Assembly (NCBI GenBank): GCA_016288155.1
Contig: JAEEYP010000010.1
Span: forward strand, 1-62,346
Direction of reading: 5' to 3'
Origin: Clostridiales bacterium
GTDB lineage: Bacteria; Bacillota; Clostridia; Oscillospirales; CAG-272
DNA length: 62,346 nucleotides
A model generated the notes under the pieces. That model made no database searches and had not been told where the DNA came from. It saw only the letters and a program-made list of their open reading frames with translations. Shown here in pieces: positions 1-9,250 of the stretch; the stretch's first letter is position 1; each line of letters opens with the position of its first letter. The position numbers and the translations under genes are program-made.

Positions 1-2193
1 ATACCCCTCGCCCGTGTAGGTGAACCCGTCGAGCGTCAGGGTGTTATCCGCCGGGTCGTAGGCCGCCGAGCCGCTGACGCCGGGGATATCGTCCGCGTCG
101 ATCGTCAGGTTCGCGCTCGTGAACTGCACGCCGCCGACCCGGAGGTCGTAGGTCGTGACGGCCGCGGGGTCGTAGAGGTTGTCGAACCCGCGGAGCAGCG
201 GCGTGGAGTTCCCCATATACCAGACGTTGTCGAAATCAAAGCCGGTGAAGCTGTCCTCAAGGAGGAACTGCGCGCGGGTGAGACCCGTGACGTTCGTAAT
301 GGAGCTCGTCGAATCGGCGACGCCCACGGCGCTCGTCTGGGTCATGACGTCGGTGTTGTAATAGCAGTTTGTGACCTTGCCGCTCAGCTTGTTCTGCCCC
401 ACAAGCGCGCCGACGCGGTCCACGTCCCGGCCCTGTACCTGCACGGCGATGCCCACGGAGGCAAAGCAGTTCTCCATCGGCGCTCTGTTGGAGTTGAGGC
501 CCACGATGCCGCCCAGCTCGTTGTCCTGCGCGTAGGCGCCCACCATGGTGAGGCTGCCCACGGCGTAGCAGTTTTTGACGCCCGGGCTGCCGTTGTTGTT
601 GCCCACGATGCAGCCCAGCTCGGAGCCGCTGAAGGTCGCGCCCGTGCCGTAGTAGTAGCATTTTTCCACCGAACCGGAGTTGTAGCCCGCGATACCGCCC
701 ACGCGCCCGGCAGCGCCGCCGGCAGCGGTCAGCTTGCCCGCGCCGGTGCTGCGGCAGCTGATCACTTTGCCGCCGGTGTTGAAGCCCACGATGCCGCCCA
801 CGTAGGGCACGTCAGAGTTCCCGCCGGCTCCGGAGGCCTGGAGCTCGGTGCAGTCGAGGAAGCGGCAGTTGGCGATCGTGCCATTGCTGCCCAGGAAGCC
901 CGCGATGCCGCCCACATAGGAGTGTCCGCCCGCGGCGCGCAGATTCGCGCCGCTCACGTTGACGTCCGAAACCGTGCCGTTCTCGCCCACGCGGCCAAAG
1001 AGTCCGGCGTACATCGGAGCCACAAGTCCGGTGTTGTCCAGTTCGCTGATCTCATAGCCGCCGCCGTTGAAGGTGCCCCGGTAGGCGTGGCTGTCGTCGG
1101 CGCCGATGGGTGTCCACGTGTCGTCCGTCGCGGTAATATTCTTTGTCAGCACAGCGTTCAGATAGATCTCGCCGTTCCGGTTCACCCGGTCGGCGAAGGC
1201 TTTCAGCTCCGCGTAGCTGCTGATAGACACGGCGGGTTTGGTGATGATCGCCTCGCCCGCGTCGTTCGCCGCCACGGCAAGGCCCTTGTCGCTGGTGAAG
1301 ATGCTCTCCGTGCCGTTGCCTTTGAGGCCAAAGGTCACGGTCGCCTCGTCCTCCTCGGTGGTGACGCCGATGGAGGCTCCCGTGACGTCCCCGGTAACGT
1401 TGATGACCTTGTCCTTCGGCAGATAGACGTTGGCGGCTTCCACGGTGAAGCCGTTGAGATTGTCGGCGACCCTGGGCGCGCCGGAGATGTTGAAGGTACC
1501 GGATTCAGACACGTACACGCCGGCGCCCTGACCCCAAAAGACGTAGTTGTCATTGACGCTGCCGCCGGTCATGGTGAAGCTGCCGCCGTCCACATACACG
1601 CCGCCGCCGCTGGTGGTCGCGGTGTTGGCCGTGATGGAGCCGCCCTCCAGCGTGAAGCTGCCGTTCACGTACACGCCGCCGCCGTCATCGTCCGTGTAGC
1701 CGTTGATGATCATGCCTGCGCCCACGGGGGCTCCCACCGGGGCGGAGGAGTCCGTCACGGTGAGGTCGCCGTTGACCAGGAGGACGCGCTGATAGGTATT
1801 CGCGTCCACGGCCTTTCCGTTCAGGTCCAGCTTTGCGATGACGCCCGAGGGGACCTCCAGTGCGGCGCTCTCGTGGTCGCCGCCGCCCGTGCCGCATTTC
1901 ACGTCGGCGCCGAGGACGATGTCGCCGCCTTTTTGCAGCGCGTCATACAGCTCGCTCCAGGTGGCGACGGCCGTGACGGAAACGGGAGCGGCGGCGATTC
2001 TGCTCGGGACGTCCGCCGACGCCGCCGCTTCGCCGTCCGCCGTCGTGACGTACAGAGAATCCTTCGGCTCCGGGATCGGTGCCGTATCGACAGGTCCGGA
2101 AACCGCCGCGCGGGCAGGGATCGCCGCCGCGGGGATCAGCGCGAACAAAAGCGCCGCCGCAAGCAGCCAGGACGTCAGTCGTTTCATTTTCAT
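1..2193 (-). CDS. Secreted beta-helix / GLUG-motif surface protein (C-terminus beyond window)
   Basis: A reading frame of 731 codons runs without a stop from an ATG at 2193 to the window edge, so the protein is partial. AGGAGG lies just upstream of the start. The N-terminus (MKMKRLTSWLLAAALLFALI) is a Sec signal ending near AIPARA. Residues about 60-270 alternate Gly/Asn-rich strands typical of right-handed parallel beta-helices (for example GGGVYV repeats). The second half holds at least five GLUG-like motifs of the form VGGIxGxN/L (VGGIAGFLG, VGGIVGFNTG, VGGIAGYNSG, LGGIVGLNS, VGALVGQN), each followed by a C-x-x-x-G/YY turn. The last ~50 residues (DLRVGGVQFTS...YDPADNTLTLDGF) match a module repeated in Clostridia surface proteins. 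The role is likely adhesion or glycan contact outside the cell. The family assignment is from motif recognition; the substrate is unknown. Confidence 0.85.
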   Translation of the reverse strand, partial: MKMKRLTSWLLAAALLFALIPAAAIPARAAVSGPVDTAPIPEPKDSLYVTTADGEAAASADVPSRIAAAPVSVTAVATWSELYDALQKGGDIVLGADVKCGTGGGDHESAALEVPSGVIAKLDLNGKAVDANTYQRVLLVNGDLTVTDSSAPVGAPVGAGMIINGYTDDDGGGVYVNGSFTLEGGSITANTATTSGGGVYVDGGSFTMTGGSVNDNYVFWGQGAGVYVSESGTFNISGAPRVADNLNGFTVEAANVYLPKDKVINVTGDVTGASIGVTTEEDEATVTFGLKGNGTESIFTSDKGLAVAANDAGEAIITKPAVSISSYAELKAFADRVNRNGEIYLNAVLTKNITATDDTWTPIGADDSHAYRGTFNGGGYEISELDNTGLVAPMYAGLFGRVGENGTVSDVNVSGANLRAAGGHSYVGGIAGFLGSNGTIANCRFLDCTELQASGAGGNSDVPYVGGIVGFNTGGKVISCRSTGAGKLTAAGGAAGRVGGIAGYNSGSVEKCYYYGTGATFSGSELGCIVGNNNGSPGVKNCYAVGSLTMVGAYAQDNELGGIVGLNSNRAPMENCFASVGIAVQVQGRDVDRVGALVGQNKLSGKVTNCYYNTDVMTQTSAVGVADSTSSITNVTGLTRAQFLLEDSFTGFDFDNVWYMGNSTPLLRGFDNLYDPAAVTTYDLRVGGVQFTSANLTIDADDIPGVSGSAAYDPADNTLTLDGFTYTGEGY

Positions 2194-2263
2194 GGTGGCC
2201 TCCTGTTCCCCTCGCCGCTTTCGCGCGGCAGAGAGGTGATGTGGTAAAACAACGCTCGGAATC

Positions 2264-2292
2264 ATTATAGCACAATAAAACGGAGATTGCAA
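2264..2292 (-). promoter_or_regulatory. Promoter of the surface-protein gene
   Basis: On the minus strand TTGCAA (2287-2292) is separated by 17 bases from TATAAT (2264-2269). TGTG directly precedes the -10, the Gram-positive -16 motif. The transcript would start about 65 bases before the ATG. The rest of the 2194-2577 gap shows nothing else that I can support. Confidence 0.7.
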
Positions 2293-2577
2293 GACGTCGG
2301 CAAAAAACTGCGTACACGGGCGCGCCCGGCGGTACGAAAATTAACGATCGAGTACGCCGTAAGACCCGAAAGGAACCGTCTGAACTTCATGAGAGAGATG
2401 ATGTATTGGACGAGGACGGTCACTTTAATAATACAATCATTACGGTTATACCAAACATCCGGCGCGAATGCAATGCTTTTTCGCGGATACGTGCCCGGCG
2501 GATACCCCTCTTTTCTTACAAAACACAAGGGAAACCCGATCGAATGGCGTCGGAACAAGGCCGAACGGGGGATCGTC

Positions 2578-3516
2578 TTATCCGATCTCCAGCGTATTCA
2601 CGGTGAGATCGATTTTGTAATTTCTGATGAACGGGACGGTGATGCGCTCGTACGAAAGGCGTCTCTGATCGAGTGCACGCTTCTGCTCTTCGCTCACCGG
2701 ACAAAGATAGGATCCGTCCGTTCCGGTTATCGTTATGAGAGAATCGTTTTCGATTTCTATGACGGCGGACAGCGGGTTTTTATAGTACAGGCAATGACGT
2801 GAGATCGGCGATCTTTCGTACACGTCGTCGGCGTACAGATGATTTTCGGGATCCGTCCAATGATAGGAGACCGAGTTGAGATCGAGACAGCAGACGTCGT
2901 TCATGATGCAGCAGTGATCGTCGTGGTAGTGCCCGTTGACGCACAGGATCACGCTGCGCTTCCTTCTGCGGTTCGCGGCGCAGAGGATCTTCCACGCGTC
3001 GTCTCGGTTGACGATACCGTCGGATCGCTCGAGGCTTTGATGACTGAAGATCACGCACGGGAGATCCGTTTCGGCGATCGTCCGCTCCAGCCATGCAAGC
3101 TGCTCATTGGGAATATATCCTTTTGAGGAGGAACCGTGGTTCGGATGGAAATGGACGGATCCGTTGCCGGGGAATACGTAATTCGGATCGAGAACGACGA
3201 ACCGATATCCGTTTTGGTCAAAAGAGTAGTACCCCCTCTCCAGCCGGTACATCCTCAAAACGTACTCGTATCCCTCCTGATCGCAGTCGTGGTTCCCGAA
3301 AACGTTATAGGTCGGTATCGAGAAATCATTATAGACGTCGGCGAGCCGGCCGTTCCGCTTCGGCGCGTGAAGAAGATCTCCGAGCTGAACGATAAACGAC
3401 GCCCGTTCACGGACCGCCCGCTCCATGACGGAACGGAGATATGATGCGGAATCGTGAACGAACACCTGTGGCTGATGATGAAGATCGGTAAAAGAAAGGA
3501 ATCGGATCGACTTCAT
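2578..3516 (-). CDS. Calcineurin-like metallophosphoesterase
   Basis: This 312-residue protein shows the full order of metallophosphoesterase blocks: D-L-H at residues 11-13, GD at 46-47, GNHD at 74-77, a lone His in FSHQ at 159 and GHYH at 195-198. Together these form the binuclear metal site of the family. There is no signal peptide or membrane segment, so it is probably cytoplasmic. GAAGGAG precedes the ATG at 3516. The substrate cannot be told from sequence; relatives hydrolyse phosphomono- or diesters, including nucleotides. It follows the histidine kinase gene on the same strand after about 70 bases, so read-through from the Bce-like operon is possible but not shown. Confidence 0.85.
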   Translation of the reverse strand: MKSIRFLSFTDLHHQPQVFVHDSASYLRSVMERAVRERASFIVQLGDLLHAPKRNGRLADVYNDFSIPTYNVFGNHDCDQEGYEYVLRMYRLERGYYSFDQNGYRFVVLDPNYVFPGNGSVHFHPNHGSSSKGYIPNEQLAWLERTIAETDLPCVIFSHQSLERSDGIVNRDDAWKILCAANRRRKRSVILCVNGHYHDDHCCIMNDVCCLDLNSVSYHWTDPENHLYADDVYERSPISRHCLYYKNPLSAVIEIENDSLITITGTDGSYLCPVSEEQKRALDQRRLSYERITVPFIRNYKIDLTVNTLEIG

Positions 3517-3588
3517 TCTGTGTATCTCCTTCGCTGACGCGTCTGAAATGAGTGCGAAATGATCTTCTCCGCGTGCGGCGTACGCCGC

Positions 3589-4596
3589 TCAGTCCGCTGC
3601 CGATGAGATCTTGTCCCGCAGATCCAGCGAGAAGCGGCTGCCCCGTCCGGGCTCGCTTTCCGTCCGGATGGGGATATTCAGAAGGCGGGCCGCCTCTCCG
3701 CAGAGGTACAGTCCGAGACCGCTGGACCGTTCGTTCAGTCTGCCGTTCACGCCCGTGTAGCCCTTCTCGAAAATGCGGGGCAGATCCTCCGGCGCAATGC
3801 CGATCCCCGTGTCCGCGACGGAAAGGACGCCTTCCCGGACCGTTACGGCGATCGACCCGGAGGAAGTATATTTCAGGGCGTTGGAGATCAGCTGTTCCAG
3901 GATGCAGACGAACCACTTCCTGTCGGTCACGATCCGGGCCGTACATCCCTCGTATTCCAGCTTCAGCTTTTTGTAGATGAACTGGGAGGCGTATTTCCGG
4001 ATGACTTCGCGGATCAGCTCGTCCAGCGCGTACTCCTCGACGAGCAGATCGTTTGAGCTGCTCCCCAGGCGCTGATACGCCAGGACCATATCCGTATACC
4101 GCTCGACGCGGAGCAGCTCCTCCTGCAGCGCGTGCCGGTCGGGCTCCCCGTCCCCTCCCAGCGCCAGCTTCATGACGGCGATCGGCGTTTTGACCTGATG
4201 GACCCACGCGGTGTAAAAATCCTCCGTTTTCTTCCGTTCGGCGGCGATGCCCGCGGAGAGTTCCTCTCTTTTCTCCCCGAGGACCGCGAGCATATCGGCA
4301 TAGTCCGCTTCCGTCAGGCTTTCCGGCGCGGGCAGATCGTTCCATTCGGTGAGGACGTTCAGCCGTTTCCGGTACCGCTCCCCGGCTTTTTTCCATTCCC
4401 TGACAAGACGGACCGCAAAGAAAAACGTCATGCAGAAGAACGTGACGGCGAACGCATACCAGAAGGGCTCAAGGCGGGCTCCGTACAGCCGGAATATGAC
4501 GAAAAGCAGCGCGGAGTTGAGGAAAAACAGCGCCGCGGCGGTCCGGAACTGACGGAGACAGTCGAGGAACACCGCCTTTTTTCTTTCGCTTGTCAT
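3589..4596 (-). CDS. Intramembrane-sensing histidine kinase (BceS-like)
   Basis: The 335-residue kinase has two membrane helices near residues 17-37 and 45-64 with almost no external loop. This is the hallmark of intramembrane-sensing kinases that read the state of a partner ABC transporter. The phospho-acceptor His is residue 133 (WVHQVKTPIAVMK). The N box (EQLISNALKYT) and G boxes (VADTGIGIAPEDLPRIFEKG, GLGLYLC) of the ATPase domain follow. Its ATG overlaps the stop of the response-regulator gene by four bases, so the two are translationally coupled. Known BceS relatives cannot sense peptides alone and depend on BceB flux. That this kinase does the same is inferred from architecture and gene order. 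Confidence 0.88.
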   Translation of the reverse strand: MTSERKKAVFLDCLRQFRTAAALFFLNSALLFVIFRLYGARLEPFWYAFAVTFFCMTFFFAVRLVREWKKAGERYRKRLNVLTEWNDLPAPESLTEADYADMLAVLGEKREELSAGIAAERKKTEDFYTAWVHQVKTPIAVMKLALGGDGEPDRHALQEELLRVERYTDMVLAYQRLGSSSNDLLVEEYALDELIREVIRKYASQFIYKKLKLEYEGCTARIVTDRKWFVCILEQLISNALKYTSSGSIAVTVREGVLSVADTGIGIAPEDLPRIFEKGYTGVNGRLNERSSGLGLYLCGEAARLLNIPIRTESEPGRGSRFSLDLRDKISSAAD

Positions 4597-5264
4597 ACGA
4601 TCATATACCCGATCCCCGGCTTTGTGACGATCACGTCCGTAAGACCGTTCTCCTCCAGTTTTTTGCGCAGCCTTCCGACGTTGACGGTCAGCGTGTTTTC
4701 CTCCACGTACAGATCGCTCTGCCAGAGTGCTTTCATCAGATCGTCCCGCCGCACGATCCTGCCCTTGTTGTCGAGAAGGATCTGCAGAATGCGCAGCTCG
4801 TTCTTCGTCAGATCGATGTGCTTCCCTTCATAGACCACACAGGCGTCTCCCGGACGCAGCTCCGCGCCGCCGAAACGGACCGTCCCTCCGCTGCCGCCGA
4901 TCTCGTAGGTGCGGCGGAGCACCGCCTGGATCTTCGCGTTCAGTACCATCGGATCGACGGGCTTCGCGATGAAATCGTCCCCGCCCAGCCCGATCGCGGT
5001 GACGATGTTCATGTTGTCCGACGCGGACGAAAGAAACACGACGGGGACCTGCGAGATCTTCCGGATCTCCGTGCACCAGTGGTATCCGTTGTAATAGGGC
5101 AGCTTGATATCCAGAAGAACGAGCTGCGGCTGATACGCGAGGAATTCCCCCGTCACGTTCCGAAAGTCGGAGACGGTTTTCACTTCGTTTCCGTATTCGG
5201 ACAGCGTTTTCTCAACGGCTGCCGTGAGCGCGGCGTCGTCCTCGACCAGGTAGATCTTGTACAT
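4593..5264 (-). CDS. OmpR-family response regulator (BceR-like)
   Basis: The 223-residue protein has a receiver domain with the acidic pair at residues 9-10, the phospho-acceptor Asp at 52 (LLDIKLPYYNG) and the conserved Lys in FIAKPVDP near 102. An OmpR/PhoB winged helix follows (RDDLMKALW, TLTVNVGRLRKKLEE, KPGIGYMIV). It is flanked by the BceB-like permease gene, 79 bases upstream, and the coupled kinase gene downstream. The predicted target is the palindrome at 8213-8226 upstream of the transporter genes, which fits the TNACA-N4-TGTNA pattern reported for BceR-type regulators. Confidence 0.9.
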   Translation of the reverse strand: MYKIYLVEDDAALTAAVEKTLSEYGNEVKTVSDFRNVTGEFLAYQPQLVLLDIKLPYYNGYHWCTEIRKISQVPVVFLSSASDNMNIVTAIGLGGDDFIAKPVDPMVLNAKIQAVLRRTYEIGGSGGTVRFGGAELRPGDACVVYEGKHIDLTKNELRILQILLDNKGRIVRRDDLMKALWQSDLYVEENTLTVNVGRLRKKLEENGLTDVIVTKPGIGYMIV

Positions 5265-5343
5265 ATCCGGTCCCTCCCGAAAACGGCTCGAACCGTCGGG
5301 GAGAGACCCCGGCGGTCCTTTGCCGTCAGTGAACGATTTTCTT

Positions 5344-7368
5344 TCAGTGGACGATCTTGTAATACGTCCTCGACGTGACGGAGTAGATCGCCGCGTACAC
5401 GAGCGCGAACAGAACGAACGTGATCAGCGTACAGACGACGAACAGCTTCGTCTCCGAGAGGAGCAGGACGTGGAGAAGCTTTTCGAGGATCGGGAAGGCG
5501 AAGCAGATATGGACGCCCGCCGTGACAAGAGGCAAAAAGAAGACGAGGAGCACCTGCTGCCCGACGCTCGCTTTGACCTCCTTCTGGCTCATGCCGATCT
5601 TCTCCATGATCTGGTACCGCCCCCGGTCCTCATAGCCCTCGGAGATCTGCTTGTAGTAGATGATGAGCGCCGTTCCGAAGAGAAAGACGAGGCCGAGCAG
5701 GATGCCGAGGAACAAAAACGACCCGTATACGCCGTAAATCTCCGCCGCCGCCTCCCACAGCGATTCGGAGTACGTGCCGAAGCTCACGTCTTCCGAGTGG
5801 CTTTCCCGCGCCGATACCCACTCGAAACCCAGCTGCGTGATCTCCCGTTCAACGTCGAAGCCGAGCGTCCGCATCGCGTCCCGGTCGCCAAAGCTCACGC
5901 CGATGCGCTCGGTGATCTCGGCGGCTTCCGCCCCGAGCGTCTCTTTCTGCCAGCGGTATACCGCGTTAAGCGCCTCCTCGTCCGGGAGCACGACGCCGTA
6001 GTGTCCGTACGTCGGCGGAAAGGACGCGCAGTCCGCGGCGATCCGGTAATCCCGCCCGGCGGCCGAGAGCGTGCCGCCCCCGTACTCCTCCCCGACCGAC
6101 ATCCCGATCACGCAGAGAGCGGCTTCATCCGCCGCGAGCCCAAGGTCCGCGCCCGTCGCCGCGCGGTAATCGGAGGCGGTCATGAAGGAGAAATACGCCG
6201 TGCCCCCGGAGTTGAGCGCTTCCATTCCCGACGTGCGGAGGACGTCGTCGATCGCGAGCCGGACGGCCAGATAACGGATCGGCACCGCGGCTTCGACCTC
6301 CGCGCCGGCGCGGGAGGCGGCTTCGCGCACGAGTTCGGTCAGATCGCCGCAGGACATCGCGACCCGCTCCCCGTCCGCGGTCCTGTAATGCGCGTCGACG
6401 TAGAGCTCCATGGGATACGTTTCATCCAGCGTATCTTCGGCGCCCGCGTACAGGCTGACCGTGGTGGAGATCATCACGAGCACGCCCGTCGCGAGGATGC
6501 AGATCGAAGCGAGCCCGACGGCGTTCTGCTTCATGCGGTAGAGAAGCCCGGCCACCGCCGTCATGTGCTTTTTGCTGTAATAGTACTTTTTCCGGTTTTT
6601 CAGCAGCTTGAGCACGAAGGTCGTGCCGGTGACGAACAGAAAGTAAGTGCCGATCATGACGAGGATCACCGCGATGAAGAAAAGGTAGATCGCCGCCAGC
6701 GGGTCTTCCGTCGTTACGGCGATGAAATATCCGAGACCGAGGCTCACCGCACCGAGGACGAGCATCAGCCGCCGGACCCTCGGCTCCTTTTCGCCCGTAT
6801 GCGCGCTCGCCATCAGCTCGACGGGCTTCATGCGGGCGATACTCAGCCGATTGACGAGGAACGCCGCCAGATCGATGAGCAGAAATCCCGCGGCGCACGG
6901 CAGGAGCGTCGACGGGGAGATATAATAGAACCCGAAAACGGACTCCACGCCGAGCAGCCGGCAGATGAAAAGGGACGCGAGCTTGTAGAACAGCACGCCG
7001 AGTCCGAGCCCGAGCACGATCCCCGCGAGACTGCTCGCGGCGGACTCGAAAAAGAGCACCTTTCCGATGTGGCGCTTTTCCATGCCGAGCACGTTGTACA
7101 GCCCGAATTCCCGCTTGCGCTGCTTCATGAGGAAGCTGTTCGTGTAGAGCATGAGGATCACGGACAAGATCGCGACGACCATCACGCCGATGGCCATGAA
7201 TACGGGCAGATAGCTCCCGCCCCGGAGCTCGCTCATCCTTTCGTCCCGGAAGAGCGTATAGAGGATGTTGAAGCACGCGAGCAGACCGGCTTCCGTGAGA
7301 ACGCGCGGAATAAAGAAGCGGTAATTGTTCCGTACGTTCGTCAGGGCGATCGTCAGATAGAGCCTCAC
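5344..7368 (-). CDS. BceB-type FtsX-like ABC permease
   Basis: This 674-residue permease has the BceB plan: one N-terminal helix, an FtsX-like block of helices (KQRKREFGLYNVLGMEKRHI is the cytoplasmic coupling segment), further helices to about residue 310, then a large external domain of roughly 200 residues, then FtsX-like helices at the C-terminus (RGRYQIMEKIGMSQKEV). The external domain is the usual sensor for cell-wall-active peptide antibiotics bound to lipid II-cycle intermediates. The gene starts at an ATG that overlaps the stop of the ATPase gene by four bases. In this family the transporter both removes the antibiotic and signals through the adjacent kinase. The ligand here is unknown. 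Confidence 0.9.
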   Translation of the reverse strand: MRLYLTIALTNVRNNYRFFIPRVLTEAGLLACFNILYTLFRDERMSELRGGSYLPVFMAIGVMVVAILSVILMLYTNSFLMKQRKREFGLYNVLGMEKRHIGKVLFFESAASSLAGIVLGLGLGVLFYKLASLFICRLLGVESVFGFYYISPSTLLPCAAGFLLIDLAAFLVNRLSIARMKPVELMASAHTGEKEPRVRRLMLVLGAVSLGLGYFIAVTTEDPLAAIYLFFIAVILVMIGTYFLFVTGTTFVLKLLKNRKKYYYSKKHMTAVAGLLYRMKQNAVGLASICILATGVLVMISTTVSLYAGAEDTLDETYPMELYVDAHYRTADGERVAMSCGDLTELVREAASRAGAEVEAAVPIRYLAVRLAIDDVLRTSGMEALNSGGTAYFSFMTASDYRAATGADLGLAADEAALCVIGMSVGEEYGGGTLSAAGRDYRIAADCASFPPTYGHYGVVLPDEEALNAVYRWQKETLGAEAAEITERIGVSFGDRDAMRTLGFDVEREITQLGFEWVSARESHSEDVSFGTYSESLWEAAAEIYGVYGSFLFLGILLGLVFLFGTALIIYYKQISEGYEDRGRYQIMEKIGMSQKEVKASVGQQVLLVFFLPLVTAGVHICFAFPILEKLLHVLLLSETKLFVVCTLITFVLFALVYAAIYSVTSRTYYKIVH

Positions 7369-8129
7369 TGCCCCTCACCGCCCCTTCTGAGCATGGTCAG
7401 AGCGTCGGAGACCTTCCGGTAGAGCTGTTCGTTCGAGCAGTCGCCGCGGTAGATCTGGTGGAAAACGACGCCGTCCCGGATGAACAGCACCCGGTTCGCG
7501 TGGGACGCCGCGTCCGTGGAGTGCGTCACCATCAGAATGGTCTGCCCGCCGCGGTTCATCTTTTCGAACACGCGCATCAGCTCCGACGAGGACTGAGAAT
7601 CCAGCGACCCCGTCGGTTCGTCCGCGAGGAGCAGCTTCGGATTCGTGATGACCGCTCTCGCGGCGGCCGCGCGCTGCTTCTGCCCGCCGGAGACCTCGTA
7701 GGGGTATTTGTTCAGGACGTCCGCGATGCCGAGGGACTGTGCCGCGGGTCCGAGCCGCTCTTCCATCTCGGAGACGCTTTTTCCGCCCAGAACGAGCGGG
7801 AGCAGGATGTTGTCCTTCAGGGAGAACGTATCGAGCAGGTTGAATTCCTGGAACACGAAGCCGAGGTTCTCGCGCCGGAAGGACGCGAGCGCGCCGTCCT
7901 TCACCTCCGCCAGATTCATCCCGTCGAGCGTCACCGACCCGCCGGTCGGCTTGTCGAGCGCCGCGAGGATATTGAGCAGCGTCGTCTTCCCGGAGCCGGA
8001 CTCGCCCATGATGGCGACGTATTCCCCGGCCTCCACCGAAAAGGTGACGCCTTTCAGCGCGTGGACCTGATTCCCGCCGAACCGGCTCGTATAGGTCTTC
8101 TTCAGATCTTTTACGTCGAGTATGGTCAT
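7365..8129 (-). CDS. BceA-type ABC transporter ATPase
   Basis: The 254-residue ATPase has Walker A GESGSGKTT (42-50), the Q-loop VFQEFNLLD, the signature VSGGQKQR and Walker B LLLADEPTGSLD. It belongs to the MacB/LolD/BceA class, which pairs with FtsX-like permeases. I chose the ATG at 8129 because GGGAGG sits 8 bases upstream; the longer frame to 8192 has no ribosome binding site and reaches past the promoter -10. It is the first gene of a BceA-BceB-BceR-BceS-like operon. Confidence 0.9.
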   Translation of the reverse strand: MTILDVKDLKKTYTSRFGGNQVHALKGVTFSVEAGEYVAIMGESGSGKTTLLNILAALDKPTGGSVTLDGMNLAEVKDGALASFRRENLGFVFQEFNLLDTFSLKDNILLPLVLGGKSVSEMEERLGPAAQSLGIADVLNKYPYEVSGGQKQRAAAARAVITNPKLLLADEPTGSLDSQSSSELMRVFEKMNRGGQTILMVTHSTDAASHANRVLFIRDGVVFHQIYRGDCSNEQLYRKVSDALTMLRRGGEGQ

Positions 8130-8162
8130 GAAAATGCCCTCCCGTTTTCCGTGTACGGGAAG

Positions 8163-8226
8163 ATTATACCGGATCGGGACCGTTTCCGCCATCGATTGAA
8201 GTGACGTTCGGGTGACAGTTTTGTCA
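8163..8226 (-). promoter_or_regulatory. Promoter and BceR-type operator of the transporter operon
   Basis: TATAAT on the minus strand (8163-8168) lacks a good -35, as expected for an activated promoter. Upstream lies a perfect inverted repeat, TGACA-GTTT-TGTCA (8213-8226), centred about 60 bases before the predicted start. It matches the reported BceR-family pattern TNACA-N4-TGTNA. A half-site-like TGACG follows at about 8201-8205. Confidence 0.6.
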
Positions 8227-8383
8227 GGCGGGACCGCGGCCGCTTTCCGATATCCCTTTGTTAATTATACTCTGAACGCCTTTGCAAAGTCAAGGGCTGC
8301 CGCCGCAAATCATGGACGCGGGCGACCGAAGCGGAACGGACCGCGGCGCGGCGCGCAAACGGCGGGAACATCCTCCGTATACC

Positions 8384-8412
8384 TTGATTTTTTCAGTATT
8401 TTGTGGTAGAAT
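8384..8412 (+). promoter_or_regulatory. Promoter of the SGNH hydrolase gene
   Basis: TTGATT (8384-8389), 17 bases, TAGAAT (8407-8412). The gap 8130-8551 otherwise contains only the Bce-type operator on the other strand and no further supported gene. Confidence 0.6.
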
Positions 8413-8551
8413 GGCTTTCGGATCGTTATGACCGGGCAACGATCCGTGAATAAACGCCGCGGAGATCCGACGGCTGACGGTCGGCGGTGAAGAACGGGAA
8501 ACGGCGGAACGAACGAAAATCTTCAGATAAACGTTCAGGAGGAAGATGATC

Positions 8552-9175
8552 ATGGTAAAATGGCAGGATTACGCACCGAAAACGACGTCCCGCGTCCGGG
8601 AAAACACGGAATGGAGCATCACCTATTCGTTTGACACAGGAGACACGTCCAAGCCGCGCGTCCTCATGATCGGCGACTCCATCTGCAATCAGTATCAGGG
8701 CGCGGTTCGGGAGCGGCTCGAGGGCAAGGCGAACGTCTCCTATTGGGCGTCCTCCAAATGCGTCACCGATCCGGACTATTTCCGGGAGCTCGACTTCATG
8801 CTCGGCGCGCGGGAATATCGGGCGGTCAGCTTCAACAACGGTCTGCACAGCCTCGGTACGAACAGAGCGGAGTGGGACGCCGCGTACGCCGCGGCGGTCG
8901 GTTTCATCCGGGCGAAACTGCCGGAGACGAAGCTGGCGCTCACGCTGAGCACGCCGCTGAAGGATCCGAAGCTGACGGCGATCTCCGCCTCCCTCAACGA
9001 GACGGTGACCCGGATCGCGGCGGAGCGTGAACTTCCCGTGATCGATCTGTTTGCCGCGATGGATCCGCTGGATCGGGAGGAATACTGGTCGGACACGTTC
9101 CATTTCAAGGCGGCGGGCGTGGCGGTCATGGCGGACGCGGTCGCGGCGCGTTTCGGCGAGCTTTTGGGACTGTGA
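8552..9175 (+). CDS. SGNH/GDSL-type hydrolase
   Basis: The 207-residue protein carries block I IGDSIC with the nucleophile Ser at residue 43, the oxyanion Asn region FNNGLHS, and block V SDTFHF supplying Asp and His of the triad. The family hydrolyses O-acyl esters; in carbohydrate loci it usually removes acetyl groups from sugars. There is no signal peptide, so it probably acts inside the cell on imported oligosaccharides. The start at 8552 is preferred over 8546 because AGGAGG (8537-8542) is 9 rather than 3 bases away. It stands alone between two promoters and is convergent with the AraC gene downstream. Confidence 0.82.
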   Translation: MVKWQDYAPKTTSRVRENTEWSITYSFDTGDTSKPRVLMIGDSICNQYQGAVRERLEGKANVSYWASSKCVTDPDYFRELDFMLGAREYRAVSFNNGLHSLGTNRAEWDAAYAAAVGFIRAKLPETKLALTLSTPLKDPKLTAISASLNETVTRIAAERELPVIDLFAAMDPLDREEYWSDTFHFKAAGVAVMADAVAARFGELLGL

Positions 9176-9250
9176 CGTTTTGAGGGGGCACGGCGGGATC
9201 ACGGCTGTTTCGCAGCGCACGGATCCTCTGGCGTAAACGCCCCGGGGCCG

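Noticed and set aside
5257..7422. Very long open frame opposite the BceB-like permease gene (721 codons), and similar antisense frames elsewhere
   Set aside because: High-GC coding strands leave antisense frames open. These are rich in Arg/His/Asp with no domains, and the opposite strand encodes a recognisable protein with a ribosome binding site.
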